Below are positions 27,094-36,933 of a stretch of DNA of 64,000 nt, one piece after another. The notes under the pieces were generated by a model. That model had not been told where the DNA came from and searched no databases. It worked only from the letters and a program-made list of their open reading frames with translations. How positions within the stretch are numbered: the first letter of the stretch is position 1; the number at the start of each line of letters is the position of its first letter. Source of the DNA: an uncultured Vampirovibrio sp. (GTDB lineage Bacteria > Cyanobacteriota > Vampirovibrionia > Gastranaerophilales > Gastranaerophilaceae); contig CAJTLG010000009.1 of assembly GCA_910577395.1 (NCBI GenBank), forward strand, positions 9,109 to 73,108, read 5' to 3'. The position numbers and the translations under genes were made by a program.

Positions 27094-27903
27094 ATGAAAA
27101 AAGTAAGCCTTAAAAAAATATGTCTTTTAGTGCTTTTAGCTTTTTGCTCCGTGTTTTTTACAGGATGTACGGGTTCTGATAAAGAACCAAAAGATTTGCT
27201 TGCAAGAATAAAGTTCAGAAATAAAATTGTTATAGGCATAAAAAGTGATTCAAAACCTTTCGGTTTTATAGAAAATAATGAACTCCAAGGTTTTGATGTT
27301 GATATAGCAAAAGGCATTACAAAAAGAATTCTTGGGGATGAAGAACTTGCGGAATTTATAGAAGTAACGGCTGAATCAAGAATTAGCGACTTAAATTCGG
27401 GAAAAGCAGATATAATAATCGCTACGATGAGTATAAACCCAAAACGTGCCGAGATTATTGATTTTACAAACCCTTATTTTATTGCAGGGCAGGCCTTAAT
27501 GGTTAAGAACGATTCAAAAATAAACGGTATAGAAAACCTGAACACAAGAAAAGCCGGAATAATTCTGGGCACAACGGGTGAAAAAACTTTAAGATTTATG
27601 GCACCAAATGCAACAGTTATAGGCGAAAAAAATTACAATGATGCATTTAACCTTTTGAAAGAAGACAGAGTGGATGCGATTTTAGCTGATGACACTATTT
27701 TATATGGATTTATTATGGACAATAAAGGATATAAAATTCTGCCCACAAGATATACAAAGGAATATTATGCCGTAGCACTCCGTCAGGGAAAAGAAAACAA
27801 GGCATTAAAAGAAGAATTAAACAAAATATTACAACATATGCAACAATCCGGAAGTATCAACAGAATAAAGGATAAATGGATTCCGCATTTTACACAAAGT
27901 TAG
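27094..27903 (+). CDS. Amino-acid-type extracellular solute-binding lipoprotein
   Basis: A 269-residue family 3 solute-binding protein. The N-terminus is a lipoprotein signal with the lipobox FTGC (Cys about 25). The core follows the family: GIKSDSKPFGFIEN, LQGFDVDIAKGI, a SGKADIIIATMSINPKRAEIIDFTNPYF motif set, and DRVDAILADD. It probably binds polar amino acids. No permease or ATPase gene adjoins it; hppA follows. No clear ribosome-binding site is visible, and the start is 22 bases from the divergent yitT-like gene. Confidence 0.9.
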   Translation: MKKVSLKKICLLVLLAFCSVFFTGCTGSDKEPKDLLARIKFRNKIVIGIKSDSKPFGFIENNELQGFDVDIAKGITKRILGDEELAEFIEVTAESRISDLNSGKADIIIATMSINPKRAEIIDFTNPYFIAGQALMVKNDSKINGIENLNTRKAGIILGTTGEKTLRFMAPNATVIGEKNYNDAFNLLKEDRVDAILADDTILYGFIMDNKGYKILPTRYTKEYYAVALRQGKENKALKEELNKILQHMQQSGSINRIKDKWIPHFTQS

Positions 27904-27962
27904 GTAATATGATATAATTTCCCTTGAAATAATGGATAAGATTAGTAAGTAGGGAATAAAAT

Positions 27963-30074
27963 ATGGAAACTAAAAAAAGACAAGCCTTTTGGGAGGTTTT
28001 ATTTTGGATAGTGCTTTTAGCCGGTGTTTATATGTCATTCGGGGTATATGTGACAACGGTTAAATCAATATTTATAGGTGCAATAGCAGGTGTTACAGCA
28101 CTTTTATTTGCAGCAATAAGAACATATAAAATTATGTCTAAAAAGAATGGTAATGAAACCATGAGAACAATATCGCACCATATATACACGGGCGCTATGG
28201 CCTTTCTTAAAAGAGAATATAAAATATTATCAATATTTGTAATTGCTGTTGCAATATTGCTTGGTGTTTTCCTAAGCATTGAAACTGCAATCTGTTTCCT
28301 TTGCGGGGCAATATGTTCTGCCCTTGCAGGATACATAGGAATGTCAGTTTCCACAAAAGCAAATGCAAGAACGGCACATGCTGCTGAAAAATCTTTAAAC
28401 AAAGCATTTAGAGTGGCTTTTTCAGGCGGTGTTGTAATGGGTATGACTGTTGTAGGGCTTGGCCTTTTAGGTTTAACTATTCTTTACTGGATTTTTAAAG
28501 ATCATGAAATTGTAAACGGCTTTGCACTCGGGGCAAGCTCAATTGCACTTTTTGCACGTGTTGGCGGCGGAATATTTACAAAAGCTGCTGATGTCGGCGC
28601 AGATTTAGTCGGCAAAGTAGAGGCGGGCATTCCTGAAGATGACCACAGAAACCCTGCCGTTATTGCGGATAATGTGGGAGATAATGTAGGGGATGTAGCC
28701 GGGATGGGCGCAGACCTTTTTGAATCATATGTCGGTTCAATTATTGCAGCTATTACACTTGGTGCAATATGTTTGAATTTGCAGGGTGCATTTTTACCGA
28801 TTGTAATTTCAGGTATCGGAATTTTCGCCTCAATCATCGCTGTTTATTTTGTAAGAACAAAAGAAAACGGCAGCCCGATGAAAGCTCTTCAAATCGGAAC
28901 AACTGTTGCTATGATAATGGTGATAATTGCATCATATTTTCTTATTATGAATTGGTTTTCAAAGGCCTATATTGGTATTTTCTACGCACTTTTAATAGGT
29001 ATAGCAGCAGGAACAATTATTGGATATTTAACTGAATATTTTACATCATATAATTATGACCCTGTTAAAAATATCGCTAAATCAACCGAAACAGGTACCG
29101 CCACAACTGTTATTTCAGGGCTTGATGTCGGTATGCTTTCAACATTTTTCCCAATGGCAATAATAAGCATTGCAACAATCGGTGCATTTCTTGCTATAGG
29201 CGGAATGGAAAGCTATTCTTTAGGGGTTTACGGTATAAGCATTGCAGCAGTTGGTATGCTTTCAACCGTGGGTATGATAGTTGCAGTAGATGCTTACGGC
29301 CCTATTTCTGATAATGCAGGCGGTATAGCACAAATGGCCAATTTAAGCGAAGTGGTTAGGGAAAGAACAGATAAACTTGATAGTGTAGGGAACACTACAG
29401 CAGCCATAGGCAAAGGGTTTGCGATAGGCTCAGCTGCACTTACGGCATTAGCATTGCTTTGTGCGTATGCTACTGTTTTAGACCTTGAAAATATTGATAT
29501 TTTAAATCCTTTTGTAACATCAGGCATACTGTTTGGTGCGGCATTACCGTTCCTTTTCTGTTCTTTGACAATGGGGGCAGTAGGACGCGCGGCAGGCAAA
29601 ATGGTAAATGAGGTAAGACGCCAATTTAAAGAAAAACCGGAAATTATGACAGGCGGATGCCAACCCGATTATAAAAAATGCGTTGATATTTCAACAAAGG
29701 CAGCAATTTTAGAAATGCTGTTGCCGGGTATACTTGCTATAGGTGCTCCGCTTATTGTGGGCCTTGGCATAGGGGCATTGGCCGGTGAAAAGATAATCGG
29801 TGCTCAGGCTCTTGGCGGTATGCTAATGGGTGCAATTGCAACGGGCGTATGCCTTGCAATTATGATGGCAAATACCGGCGGTGCATGGGATAATGCTAAA
29901 AAATATATTGAAGAAGGCCACTTTGGCGGCAAAGGCTCTACTCAACATGCTGCAAGTGTGGTAGGGGATACAATAGGCGACCCGTTTAAAGATACATCAG
30001 GCCCTTCGTTAAACATATTGATAAAACTTATGACCATTGTGTCATTAGTCTGCGCAACATTGTTTATGGGCTAA
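27963..30074 (+). CDS. hppA: Membrane-bound ion-pumping pyrophosphatase (K+-dependent type)
   Basis: A 703-residue protein with about 16 hydrophobic segments. It couples PPi hydrolysis to H+ or Na+ export. The catalytic segments DVGADLVGKVEAGIPEDDHRN (split around the DxxxD), NVGDNVGDVAGMGADLFES and GDTIGDPFKDTSGPS are intact. GNTTAAIGKGFAIGSAAL carries Ala where K+-independent enzymes have Lys, so K+ dependence is expected. The pumped ion is not certain from inspection. AGGG precedes the ATG. It probably recovers energy from PPi made by biosynthesis, and a PPi-linked ppdK is also in this window. Confidence 0.96.
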   Translation: METKKRQAFWEVLFWIVLLAGVYMSFGVYVTTVKSIFIGAIAGVTALLFAAIRTYKIMSKKNGNETMRTISHHIYTGAMAFLKREYKILSIFVIAVAILLGVFLSIETAICFLCGAICSALAGYIGMSVSTKANARTAHAAEKSLNKAFRVAFSGGVVMGMTVVGLGLLGLTILYWIFKDHEIVNGFALGASSIALFARVGGGIFTKAADVGADLVGKVEAGIPEDDHRNPAVIADNVGDNVGDVAGMGADLFESYVGSIIAAITLGAICLNLQGAFLPIVISGIGIFASIIAVYFVRTKENGSPMKALQIGTTVAMIMVIIASYFLIMNWFSKAYIGIFYALLIGIAAGTIIGYLTEYFTSYNYDPVKNIAKSTETGTATTVISGLDVGMLSTFFPMAIISIATIGAFLAIGGMESYSLGVYGISIAAVGMLSTVGMIVAVDAYGPISDNAGGIAQMANLSEVVRERTDKLDSVGNTTAAIGKGFAIGSAALTALALLCAYATVLDLENIDILNPFVTSGILFGAALPFLFCSLTMGAVGRAAGKMVNEVRRQFKEKPEIMTGGCQPDYKKCVDISTKAAILEMLLPGILAIGAPLIVGLGIGALAGEKIIGAQALGGMLMGAIATGVCLAIMMANTGGAWDNAKKYIEEGHFGGKGSTQHAASVVGDTIGDPFKDTSGPSLNILIKLMTIVSLVCATLFMG

Positions 30075-30098
30075 AGATAGAATAGACTATAAAAAATT

Positions 30099-31646
30099 AT
30101 GGTTGAAAAATATACCCTTCTAAAATCCAAAGATGACATGACACTTGAACATAACAAGAATACCCTGCTTTATCTAAAGACGGGGTTTTCAGGCACGGCA
30201 GGAGAGGCAATAGAAGACAGTGAAGGCAATATAACACTTTTTGTCGACCCGAGGTATCATATTCAGGCAGACAATGAAACAAAAGGCAAGAATATTAGGG
30301 TCATCAAGCTTGATATGAAAACAAGCCCGCTTGATGCCTTAAAAACTATCCTAAAATCAGATGATACGCTTTGCATTCCTTCCAAATCAACAAAATTATC
30401 GACCTATGAAATATACAAAAAAAATCTAAAAGGTGTAAAGATTCTGCCCTATGATACAGAAGACGAGCCTGCCAAAAACACTAAAAATGAAGAGGTTAAA
30501 CCTGAAATTTCAGGAATGTCTTATGATAAAAAGATTGAAAAATTAAAAAAACGAATAAAAAACCAGAATATTTTTATTTCAAGTTTAGAGGATGTTTCAT
30601 ATCTTTTAAACTTAAGGAGCTACAATACTCCAAATACCTCTGTTATTAAGGGAAAATTGCTCATTTTGGATAATAAAACAATTTTATTTACAGATAGCAA
30701 AACCCCGGCTTTAAAAGGAATTATCATAGAGCCCTTTAAAAAATTAAAACCCGTATTATTTAAAATTGAAGATGAAATTTTAATTGATAAAAATACTATA
30801 ACGTTAAACGACTTTAACCTTATTAAAAACCCCAAAGCTATAAGGAAAAACCCTGTTGCGTTAATGTCATCTATTAAAACAAAAAACGAGATTGAACATT
30901 ATAAAAGTGCTTTTAAAAGACTTGATAATGCCCTATATGCTTTTAGGGCACAAATTAAGCCGGGGTTAAGCGAATATCGGTTAAAAGAAATATTTGAAGA
31001 TGAACTTGTAAAAAATGGGGCAAAATGCACCAGTTTTAAAACTATTCTTGCAATTGACGATAATTCAAGTTCTATTCATTATTCAAATTATGATAAAAAA
31101 AAGATTATTAAAGAAGGGGATATTCTGCTTTTGGATTGCGGCGGATATTATGAGGGCGGATATGCTACAGATATTACAAGGGTTTTTCTTTGCGGCAAAA
31201 AACCTAAAAACGCTAAAATTAAAGAAATCTATACAAAAGTTTTAAAAGCTCAATTAAATGCATTTTTTAAAAATTTCCTTGAAACAAAACCAATGGATGA
31301 CATTGCAAGAAAAATCCTAAAACCTGCCGAAAAAGAAGGCTTTTTATTTCCGCATTCTTTAGGCCACGGCGTGGGTATTCCTGTTCATCAGGCACCACCT
31401 ACTTTGACTGTGAACCCAAAATATAACTGCACATTAAAAAACAATATGGTGTTTACAATTGAACCCGGATTATACAAAGAAAGCGAATTTGGCATAAGGC
31501 TTGAAAATACTGTATATTTTAATAAGGGAAAGAAAATTACCCTTTCAAAATTTCCTTATGAAGAAAGCTTAATTGATAAGAATATACTTACAAAACAAGA
31601 ACAAAACTGGCTTAAAACCTGGCAGGAAGGCAAAATGAATGAATGA
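30099..31646 (+). CDS. M24-family aminopeptidase P-like metallopeptidase
   Basis: A 515-residue protein with a creatinase-like N-terminal half and a C-terminal pita-bread domain. The metal ligands are visible in LLLDCGGYYEGGYATDITRVF (two Asp), HSLGHGVGIPVHQAPP (His), FTIEPGLY (Glu) and GIRLENTVYF (Glu). The family removes N-terminal residues before proline. It is 8 bases overlapped with the following SpoU methyltransferase gene and starts 24 bases after hppA. Confidence 0.9.
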   Translation: MVEKYTLLKSKDDMTLEHNKNTLLYLKTGFSGTAGEAIEDSEGNITLFVDPRYHIQADNETKGKNIRVIKLDMKTSPLDALKTILKSDDTLCIPSKSTKLSTYEIYKKNLKGVKILPYDTEDEPAKNTKNEEVKPEISGMSYDKKIEKLKKRIKNQNIFISSLEDVSYLLNLRSYNTPNTSVIKGKLLILDNKTILFTDSKTPALKGIIIEPFKKLKPVLFKIEDEILIDKNTITLNDFNLIKNPKAIRKNPVALMSSIKTKNEIEHYKSAFKRLDNALYAFRAQIKPGLSEYRLKEIFEDELVKNGAKCTSFKTILAIDDNSSSIHYSNYDKKKIIKEGDILLLDCGGYYEGGYATDITRVFLCGKKPKNAKIKEIYTKVLKAQLNAFFKNFLETKPMDDIARKILKPAEKEGFLFPHSLGHGVGIPVHQAPPTLTVNPKYNCTLKNNMVFTIEPGLYKESEFGIRLENTVYFNKGKKITLSKFPYEESLIDKNILTKQEQNWLKTWQEGKMNE

Positions 31647-32385
31647 AATAACAAGCATTTCAAATAATACTGTTAAAGATATTGTAAAATTGCACCAGAA
31701 AAAATACAGGGATGAATTTATTATTGTCGAAGGAGAAAAATCTCTTGAAAGTGCTGTTGAAACCGGATTAAAAATTAAGGGCATTTTTTCCTGCAATAAA
31801 GATTTGCTTGAAAAGTACAAAGATTTTGAAACCTATCTTATAAATGATAAAATCATGGAAAAAATTTCCACAACAGAAAGTGCACCAACGGTTTTGGGTA
31901 TTATAGCAAGACCAAAATATAATCTTGAACATTTTAAAAAATTTAAAAAAATTGTTCTTTTAGACAACATAAAAGATGCAGGAAACCTTGGCACAATAAT
32001 AAGGACTGCTGCTGCATTTGATATTGACGGAATATTATTATTCGGAGATTGCACAGATGAATATTCACCAAAAACAATTCGTTCCAGTGCAGGAAATATT
32101 TTTAAAATCCCCCTAACCCATGCCACGTTAGAGCAATTGTCAGAATTTAAAAAATCACATAAAATGGTAACAACGGTAGTTAATTCAAAAAATTACATCC
32201 GTGATTATAACGTGAAAGAGCCTTATATTGTAATGTTTGGCTCTGAAGCACAGGGTTTGTGTAAAGAATTATTAAGTATAGGCGATGTTTCGTACACTAT
32301 ACCAATGAAAGATGGCGTAGAATCATTAAATCTTGCTGTTTCGTGCGGAATTTTCCTATATGAAATTTCTAAATACACAGGCTAG
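31639..32385 (+). CDS. SpoU/TrmH-family RNA 2'-O-methyltransferase
   Basis: A 248-residue SPOUT enzyme. The N-terminal half is an RNA-binding L30-like substrate domain (HQKKYRDEFIIVEGEKSLESA). The knot motifs follow: LDNIKDAGNLGTIIRTAAAF (motif 1), MFGSEAQGL (motif 2) and IPMKDGVESLNLAVSCGIFLY (motif 3). It methylates a ribose in rRNA or tRNA using SAM; the target site is not predictable. The start overlaps the peptidase gene by 8 bases. Confidence 0.92.
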   Translation: MNEITSISNNTVKDIVKLHQKKYRDEFIIVEGEKSLESAVETGLKIKGIFSCNKDLLEKYKDFETYLINDKIMEKISTTESAPTVLGIIARPKYNLEHFKKFKKIVLLDNIKDAGNLGTIIRTAAAFDIDGILLFGDCTDEYSPKTIRSSAGNIFKIPLTHATLEQLSEFKKSHKMVTTVVNSKNYIRDYNVKEPYIVMFGSEAQGLCKELLSIGDVSYTIPMKDGVESLNLAVSCGIFLYEISKYTG

Positions 32386-32476
32386 AAAAACGGTTATTGC
32401 ATATTTTAAGCAATTGTAGTATTATTATATACGCGATGACTATTGGCATCCGCACTTATTTCGTAAAGGAGTAATA

Positions 32477-32668
32477 ATGAGAATATCGTCTGTTCACGCA
32501 ATTCGAAACAACCAGTACAAAGGGCTTGGTGTATACAGACAGAACTTCTCAAACAAAGTTTCTAACATCAACAAATTAGACCAAAATGATGTTTTTGTGC
32601 GTTTAGCGGCAGCAAGCACCAAGGATGCCCGCATTGAAAAAGAATTATACGAAATGAAGCTTATTTAA
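32477..32668 (+). CDS. Small unknown protein with MRI-type leader
   Basis: A 63-residue basic-to-acidic protein starting MRISSVHAIRNNQYKGLG. A strong ribosome-binding site (AAAGGAG) stands about 6 bases before the ATG, and an AT-rich promoter-like stretch (TATTATTATATA) lies further upstream. No family is recognised. The N-terminus resembles those of the GH77-like proteins. The gpsA gene starts 12 bases later, so the two are probably co-transcribed. Confidence 0.62.
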   Translation: MRISSVHAIRNNQYKGLGVYRQNFSNKVSNINKLDQNDVFVRLAAASTKDARIEKELYEMKLI

Positions 32669-32679
32669 GGATTAGTTAG

Positions 32680-33690
32680 TTGAAAATTGCCGTTATTGGT
32701 CTTGGTTGTTGGGGATTAGTATTAACAAAGTTATTAACTGATAACTTTGATGTTGTATATGGTTGGTCAAGAAGAGAAGATTTAAGCGAAGAACTTTTAA
32801 AAACCGGTAAGACTACCGTTCCTTTTGAAGTACAGCTTAGCAGGAAAGTCATAATTACAAGTGATATGAAAGAGGCCATAAAAGATGCTGATATTATTTT
32901 GCTTGTGGTTTCAACTTCGGCTATACGTCCTGTGTGCAAGCAATTAAAAGAAGCCGGCATTAAAGACAGTCAAATACTCGTAAATACATCAAAAGGACTT
33001 GAATTGCCTTCATTAAAAAGAATGAGCGAAGTTATAAAAGATGAGCTTCCAAATCAAAATTTTGCCGTTTTATCAGGCCCGACTCTTGCAAAAGAAGTAT
33101 TAATGGGATATCCAACAGCGGCATCTGTTGCATCTAATGATATTGAAGTTGCAAAAAAAGTTCAGAAAATGCTTACCGTTAAAGATAAATTCAGGCTTTA
33201 CACAAACACTGATATGATTGGTGTTGAGCTTGGCGGAAGTTTAAAAAATGTTATTGCAATTGCTGCGGGCTTTTTAGATGAAATGAACTTTGGGGATAAT
33301 TCTAAAGGTGCACTTTTAGCACGCGGTATGGCAGAAATTGCACGTGTTGCAATTCAATTGGGTGCAAACCCTTCCACTATGTGGGGTTTATCAGGTATGG
33401 GTGATTTAATTGCAACATGTTCCAGCCATTTAAGCAGAAATAATACGGTAGGTAGAATGCTTGCGCAGGGCAAGAAAATTGATGATATTTTAAACAGCCT
33501 CGGCTCAGTCGCAGAAGGGGTTAAAACATCAAAAGCAGTATGCGAACTGGCTGAAAAGCTTGGTTTAGAAACCCCGATTTCAAATGCTATATACAAAGCA
33601 GTGTATTCAAAAGAAAATTCAAAAGAAATATTTTTAAACCTTATGAACCGTGAACTTAAAGGCGAAGAGGACTTTATTAAAAAGGCATAA
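32680..33690 (+). CDS. gpsA: Glycerol-3-phosphate dehydrogenase (NAD(P)+)
   Basis: Reduces dihydroxyacetone phosphate to sn-glycerol-3-phosphate for phospholipid synthesis. The 336-residue protein starts with a Rossmann motif, AVIGLGCWG (Cys replaces the usual Ala), and has NTSKGLE, LSGPTLAKEV, the GVELGGSLKNVIAIAAG catalytic Lys region, and SGMGDLIATC. The start is TTG, with AAGGAT before it. Confidence 0.95.
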   Translation: MKIAVIGLGCWGLVLTKLLTDNFDVVYGWSRREDLSEELLKTGKTTVPFEVQLSRKVIITSDMKEAIKDADIILLVVSTSAIRPVCKQLKEAGIKDSQILVNTSKGLELPSLKRMSEVIKDELPNQNFAVLSGPTLAKEVLMGYPTAASVASNDIEVAKKVQKMLTVKDKFRLYTNTDMIGVELGGSLKNVIAIAAGFLDEMNFGDNSKGALLARGMAEIARVAIQLGANPSTMWGLSGMGDLIATCSSHLSRNNTVGRMLAQGKKIDDILNSLGSVAEGVKTSKAVCELAEKLGLETPISNAIYKAVYSKENSKEIFLNLMNRELKGEEDFIKKA

Positions 33691-33731
33691 ACCTCTATAG
33701 ATTCTATAAATGTACACTATTTTATACTGTG

Positions 33732-35012
33732 TCATTGGATATTAAATCTATCAAAAATCACATCAATATTTTTTAAATAACTGTCATAATCAAAACACTC
33801 ATTAATTTCAGCGGCATTAAAATGTTTTTTCATATTTTCTTTAAAATTCCCGTTATTATTAAACGCATCGAGTGCTTCTTTTTGCACTATTTCATAGGCT
33901 GCTTCGCGAGTCATGCCTTTTTCCGTTAATTTTAAAAGACAGCTTTGGGAAAATATAATATCACCGTATTTACCTATATTTTTTAGCATATTTTCAGGTT
34001 TTACAACAAGGTTTTCAAGAACACTATTAAGGCGGGTTAACATATAATCAGCCAAAATAGTGCTGTCAGGGAAAATTACACGTTCTACACTTGAATGAGA
34101 AATATCTCTTTCATGCCAGAGAGTAATATTTTCAAGTGCTGCAATACTATTTGCCCTTAAAATACGTGCAAGTCCTGATAAATTTTCACTTGCAATAGGA
34201 TTTTTCTTGTGCGGCATGGCAGAAGAACCCTTTTGGCCTTTTTTAAAGCCTTCTTCAACCTCTGCCACTTCCCACCTTTGGAGATGCCTTATTTCAACCG
34301 CTGCATTTTCAACCAAAGACCCAAGTATTGAAAGAGCTGAAATATATGCTGCATGAGCATCTCTTGCTATTATCTGTGTGCTTATTTTGGCAGGTTTTAA
34401 ATCTAAAATTTCACAGGTTAATTTTTCTATCTCAGGGTCAATATTTGAATATGTACCCACAGGGCCTGAAATTTGGCCTTTAAGAATATCCAATAGTGCG
34501 CATTCGATACGCTTTTTTGCTCTTTCAAACATATCATGCCAGTTTAAAAGCTTAAACCCAAATGTGATAACCTCTGCCCCTATACCGTGAGAACGCCCGA
34601 TACATGCGGTATTTTTATATTTCAAGGCAAGCGTTTTTAATGTAGCAAGCAAAATATCTAAATCTTTTATAATAATAGCGCTTGCATCCCTTATTTGCAG
34701 TGCAAAAGCTGTGTCAATAACATCAGAACTTGTAAGGCCCTTGTGAATATAGCCTGAATATTTTTCCCCGACATATTCATTTACACAAGTTAAAAATGCT
34801 ATAACATCATGATTTACAGTTTTTTCAATTTCATCAATCCTTGCAACATTAAAGTTTGCAGTTTTTAGAATATGATTATGGGCATCATCCGGGATTTTTC
34901 CTAATTTATGATAAGCCTCAAGAACAGCAAGTTCTACTTTAAGATAGTATGAAAACTTACTTTCAAGTTTCCAAATTTTTGAAATCTCTTCCCTTGAATA
35001 TCTTTCTATCAT
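33732..35012 (-). CDS. purB: Adenylosuccinate lyase
   Basis: Removes fumarate from SAICAR and adenylosuccinate in purine synthesis. The 426-residue protein carries the fumarase/aspartase signature GSSAMPHKKNP, the GRSHGIGAEVITFG motif, and the typical start MIERYSREEI. I chose the ATG at 35012 over 35018 because it overlaps the rfbA stop as ATGA and leaves an AAGG ribosome-binding site at correct distance. It is last in recA-galE-rfbA-purB. Confidence 0.95.
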   Translation of the reverse strand: MIERYSREEISKIWKLESKFSYYLKVELAVLEAYHKLGKIPDDAHNHILKTANFNVARIDEIEKTVNHDVIAFLTCVNEYVGEKYSGYIHKGLTSSDVIDTAFALQIRDASAIIIKDLDILLATLKTLALKYKNTACIGRSHGIGAEVITFGFKLLNWHDMFERAKKRIECALLDILKGQISGPVGTYSNIDPEIEKLTCEILDLKPAKISTQIIARDAHAAYISALSILGSLVENAAVEIRHLQRWEVAEVEEGFKKGQKGSSAMPHKKNPIASENLSGLARILRANSIAALENITLWHERDISHSSVERVIFPDSTILADYMLTRLNSVLENLVVKPENMLKNIGKYGDIIFSQSCLLKLTEKGMTREAAYEIVQKEALDAFNNNGNFKENMKKHFNAAEINECFDYDSYLKNIDVIFDRFNIQ

Positions 35013-35890
35013 TGGCATACCTTATTTTGTTCAATAATTTTCCTTATATAACTGCCATAGCCGTTATTTTTATATTTCTCACTTAGCCTAAAGAGCGTAT
35101 TAGTATCTATATAACCCATTCTATATGCTACTTCTTCAATACAGGCTATTTTCATACCGGTATTAATTTCCATTGATTGCACAAAATTGCTTGCCTGTAA
35201 AAGACTCTCAAAAGTACCGGTATCAAGCCAGGCAAAACCTCTGCCCAGAATTTCAACATCAAGGGTTTTGTTTTTTAGATAGATATTATTTAAATCCGTA
35301 ATTTCTAATTCCCCTCTTGCGGAAGGTTTTAGGGTTTTTGCATATTTTACAACATCATTATCATAGAAATACAACCCAGTTACAGCATAATTTGACTTTG
35401 GTAAAACGGGTTTTTCCTCAATAGAAACGGCTTTGTTTTCTTTGTCAAATTCAACCACACCAAACCTTTGCGGGTCATTTACCTGATACCCGAAAATTGT
35501 TGCACCTTTTGTTTTTTTACCTACCGCCTTAAGCATTGAAGAAAATCCAAACCCATGGAATATATTATCCCCCAGAATAAGCGCTACAGGCGAATTTTCA
35601 ATAAAATCTTCTGCAATAAGAAAACTATCTGCTATACCTCTGGTTTCCGTTTGAACAGCATAAGAAAATTTTATACCTAAATCAGACCCGTCCCCAAGCA
35701 CTTTTTGAAAATTCCCTAAATCAAGCGGGTTTGAGATTATCAAAATATCTTTAATCCCTGCAAGCATAAGGGTGGTAATCGGGTAATAAACCATTGGCTT
35801 ATCATAAACAGGAAGTAATATTTTTGAAATCGGGAGGCTTGCAGGATACAATCTGCTGCCGGCACCTCCGGCAAGAATTATTCCTTTCAT
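35009..35890 (-). CDS. rfbA: Glucose-1-phosphate thymidylyltransferase
   Basis: Makes dTDP-glucose from dTTP and glucose-1-phosphate, the first step to dTDP-rhamnose and other dTDP sugars. The 293-residue length matches RmlA/RfbA. Signatures are ILAGGAGSRLYP, KILLPVYDKPMVYYPI, LGDNIF, and EKPVLPKSNYAVTGLYFYD. Stop and start overlap the neighbours by 4 bases on both sides. No rmlB, rmlC or rmlD is in the window. Confidence 0.94.
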   Translation of the reverse strand: MKGIILAGGAGSRLYPASLPISKILLPVYDKPMVYYPITTLMLAGIKDILIISNPLDLGNFQKVLGDGSDLGIKFSYAVQTETRGIADSFLIAEDFIENSPVALILGDNIFHGFGFSSMLKAVGKKTKGATIFGYQVNDPQRFGVVEFDKENKAVSIEEKPVLPKSNYAVTGLYFYDNDVVKYAKTLKPSARGELEITDLNNIYLKNKTLDVEILGRGFAWLDTGTFESLLQASNFVQSMEINTGMKIACIEEVAYRMGYIDTNTLFRLSEKYKNNGYGSYIRKIIEQNKVCQ

Positions 35891-36918
35891 AGTTTTACTC
35901 CCGGATTTTTAATTTCAGTATTAAGGTTTTGTAGGGTTTTTTCCCATTTTGCGGCATTTTTAATAGAAATTTCAAGCGGAGTTTTTGCACTCCAGCCAAG
36001 AGTTTCTTTTGCATATTCAGTGTTTGCAATAAGCCTTGCGGGGTCACCTTCGCGCCTTGGACAAACCTTGAGGGGTACTTTCGTTTTTAATGCTTTTTCT
36101 ACAGCGGCAAAAATTTCTTTAACACTCTGCCCATCCCCGGTACCAAGGTTTACTATAACATTTTCACTATCTTCAAGATGTTCATAGGCCATTGTATGTG
36201 CTTGTGCTAAATCAACAACATCAATATAATCCCTTATGCAGGTACCGTCTTTTGTATCATAATCATCCCCAAAAAGACTGAATACTTTGTTTTTATCGGC
36301 CTTTAAAATATTAGGAACAAGATGAGTTTCAATATCGTGCCACTCGCCTGAAATACAGTTTTCATCAGCGCCTATAACATTGAAATACCTAAATATTGTA
36401 TATTTTAAACCATAAGCTTTTGCGTAGTCTTTAATTGCAAGTTCAATTGCAAGCTTTGTACTTCCGTATGGGTTTACCGGCCTTTGCGGATGTTCTTCAT
36501 CTATCGGTATATATTCAGGCTCTCCATAGGTTGCACAGGTAGATGAAAAAACTATCTTTTTAACATCATTTTTCATCATGGCATTTAAAAGATTTAAGGT
36601 TCCAAGAACATTGTTGTCATAATATTTTGCAGGATTGGTAACACTTTCATTTACAAGGGAATTTGCCGCAAAATGCACAACAGCATCAATTTTATAGGTA
36701 TTAAATAATACATTAAGTGCATAAATATCCCTTATATCGGCATTTATAAAATCAACAAGATTTCCTTTTTTATCTTGTGCAAAATTTTGCAATTTTTCAA
36801 TAATTTTTTGATGCCCTGTTGATAAATTATCTAAAATTACAACATCATAACCTGATTTTATAAAATCTATTGCACTGTGCGAACCTATATATCCGGCACC
36901 ACCCGTGATAAGTATCAT
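35887..36918 (-). CDS. galE: UDP-glucose 4-epimerase
   Basis: Interconverts UDP-glucose and UDP-galactose using bound NAD. The 343-residue SDR protein has GGAGYIGSHSA at the N-terminus, a VVHFAANSLV segment, FSSTCATYG, and the catalytic YGSTKLAIE (Tyr and Lys). It lies 15 bases after recA and overlaps rfbA by 4 bases, giving a sugar-nucleotide pair behind recA. Confidence 0.95.
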   Translation of the reverse strand: MILITGGAGYIGSHSAIDFIKSGYDVVILDNLSTGHQKIIEKLQNFAQDKKGNLVDFINADIRDIYALNVLFNTYKIDAVVHFAANSLVNESVTNPAKYYDNNVLGTLNLLNAMMKNDVKKIVFSSTCATYGEPEYIPIDEEHPQRPVNPYGSTKLAIELAIKDYAKAYGLKYTIFRYFNVIGADENCISGEWHDIETHLVPNILKADKNKVFSLFGDDYDTKDGTCIRDYIDVVDLAQAHTMAYEHLEDSENVIVNLGTGDGQSVKEIFAAVEKALKTKVPLKVCPRREGDPARLIANTEYAKETLGWSAKTPLEISIKNAAKWEKTLQNLNTEIKNPGVKL

Positions 36919-36933
36919 TTTTATTCCCTTGTT

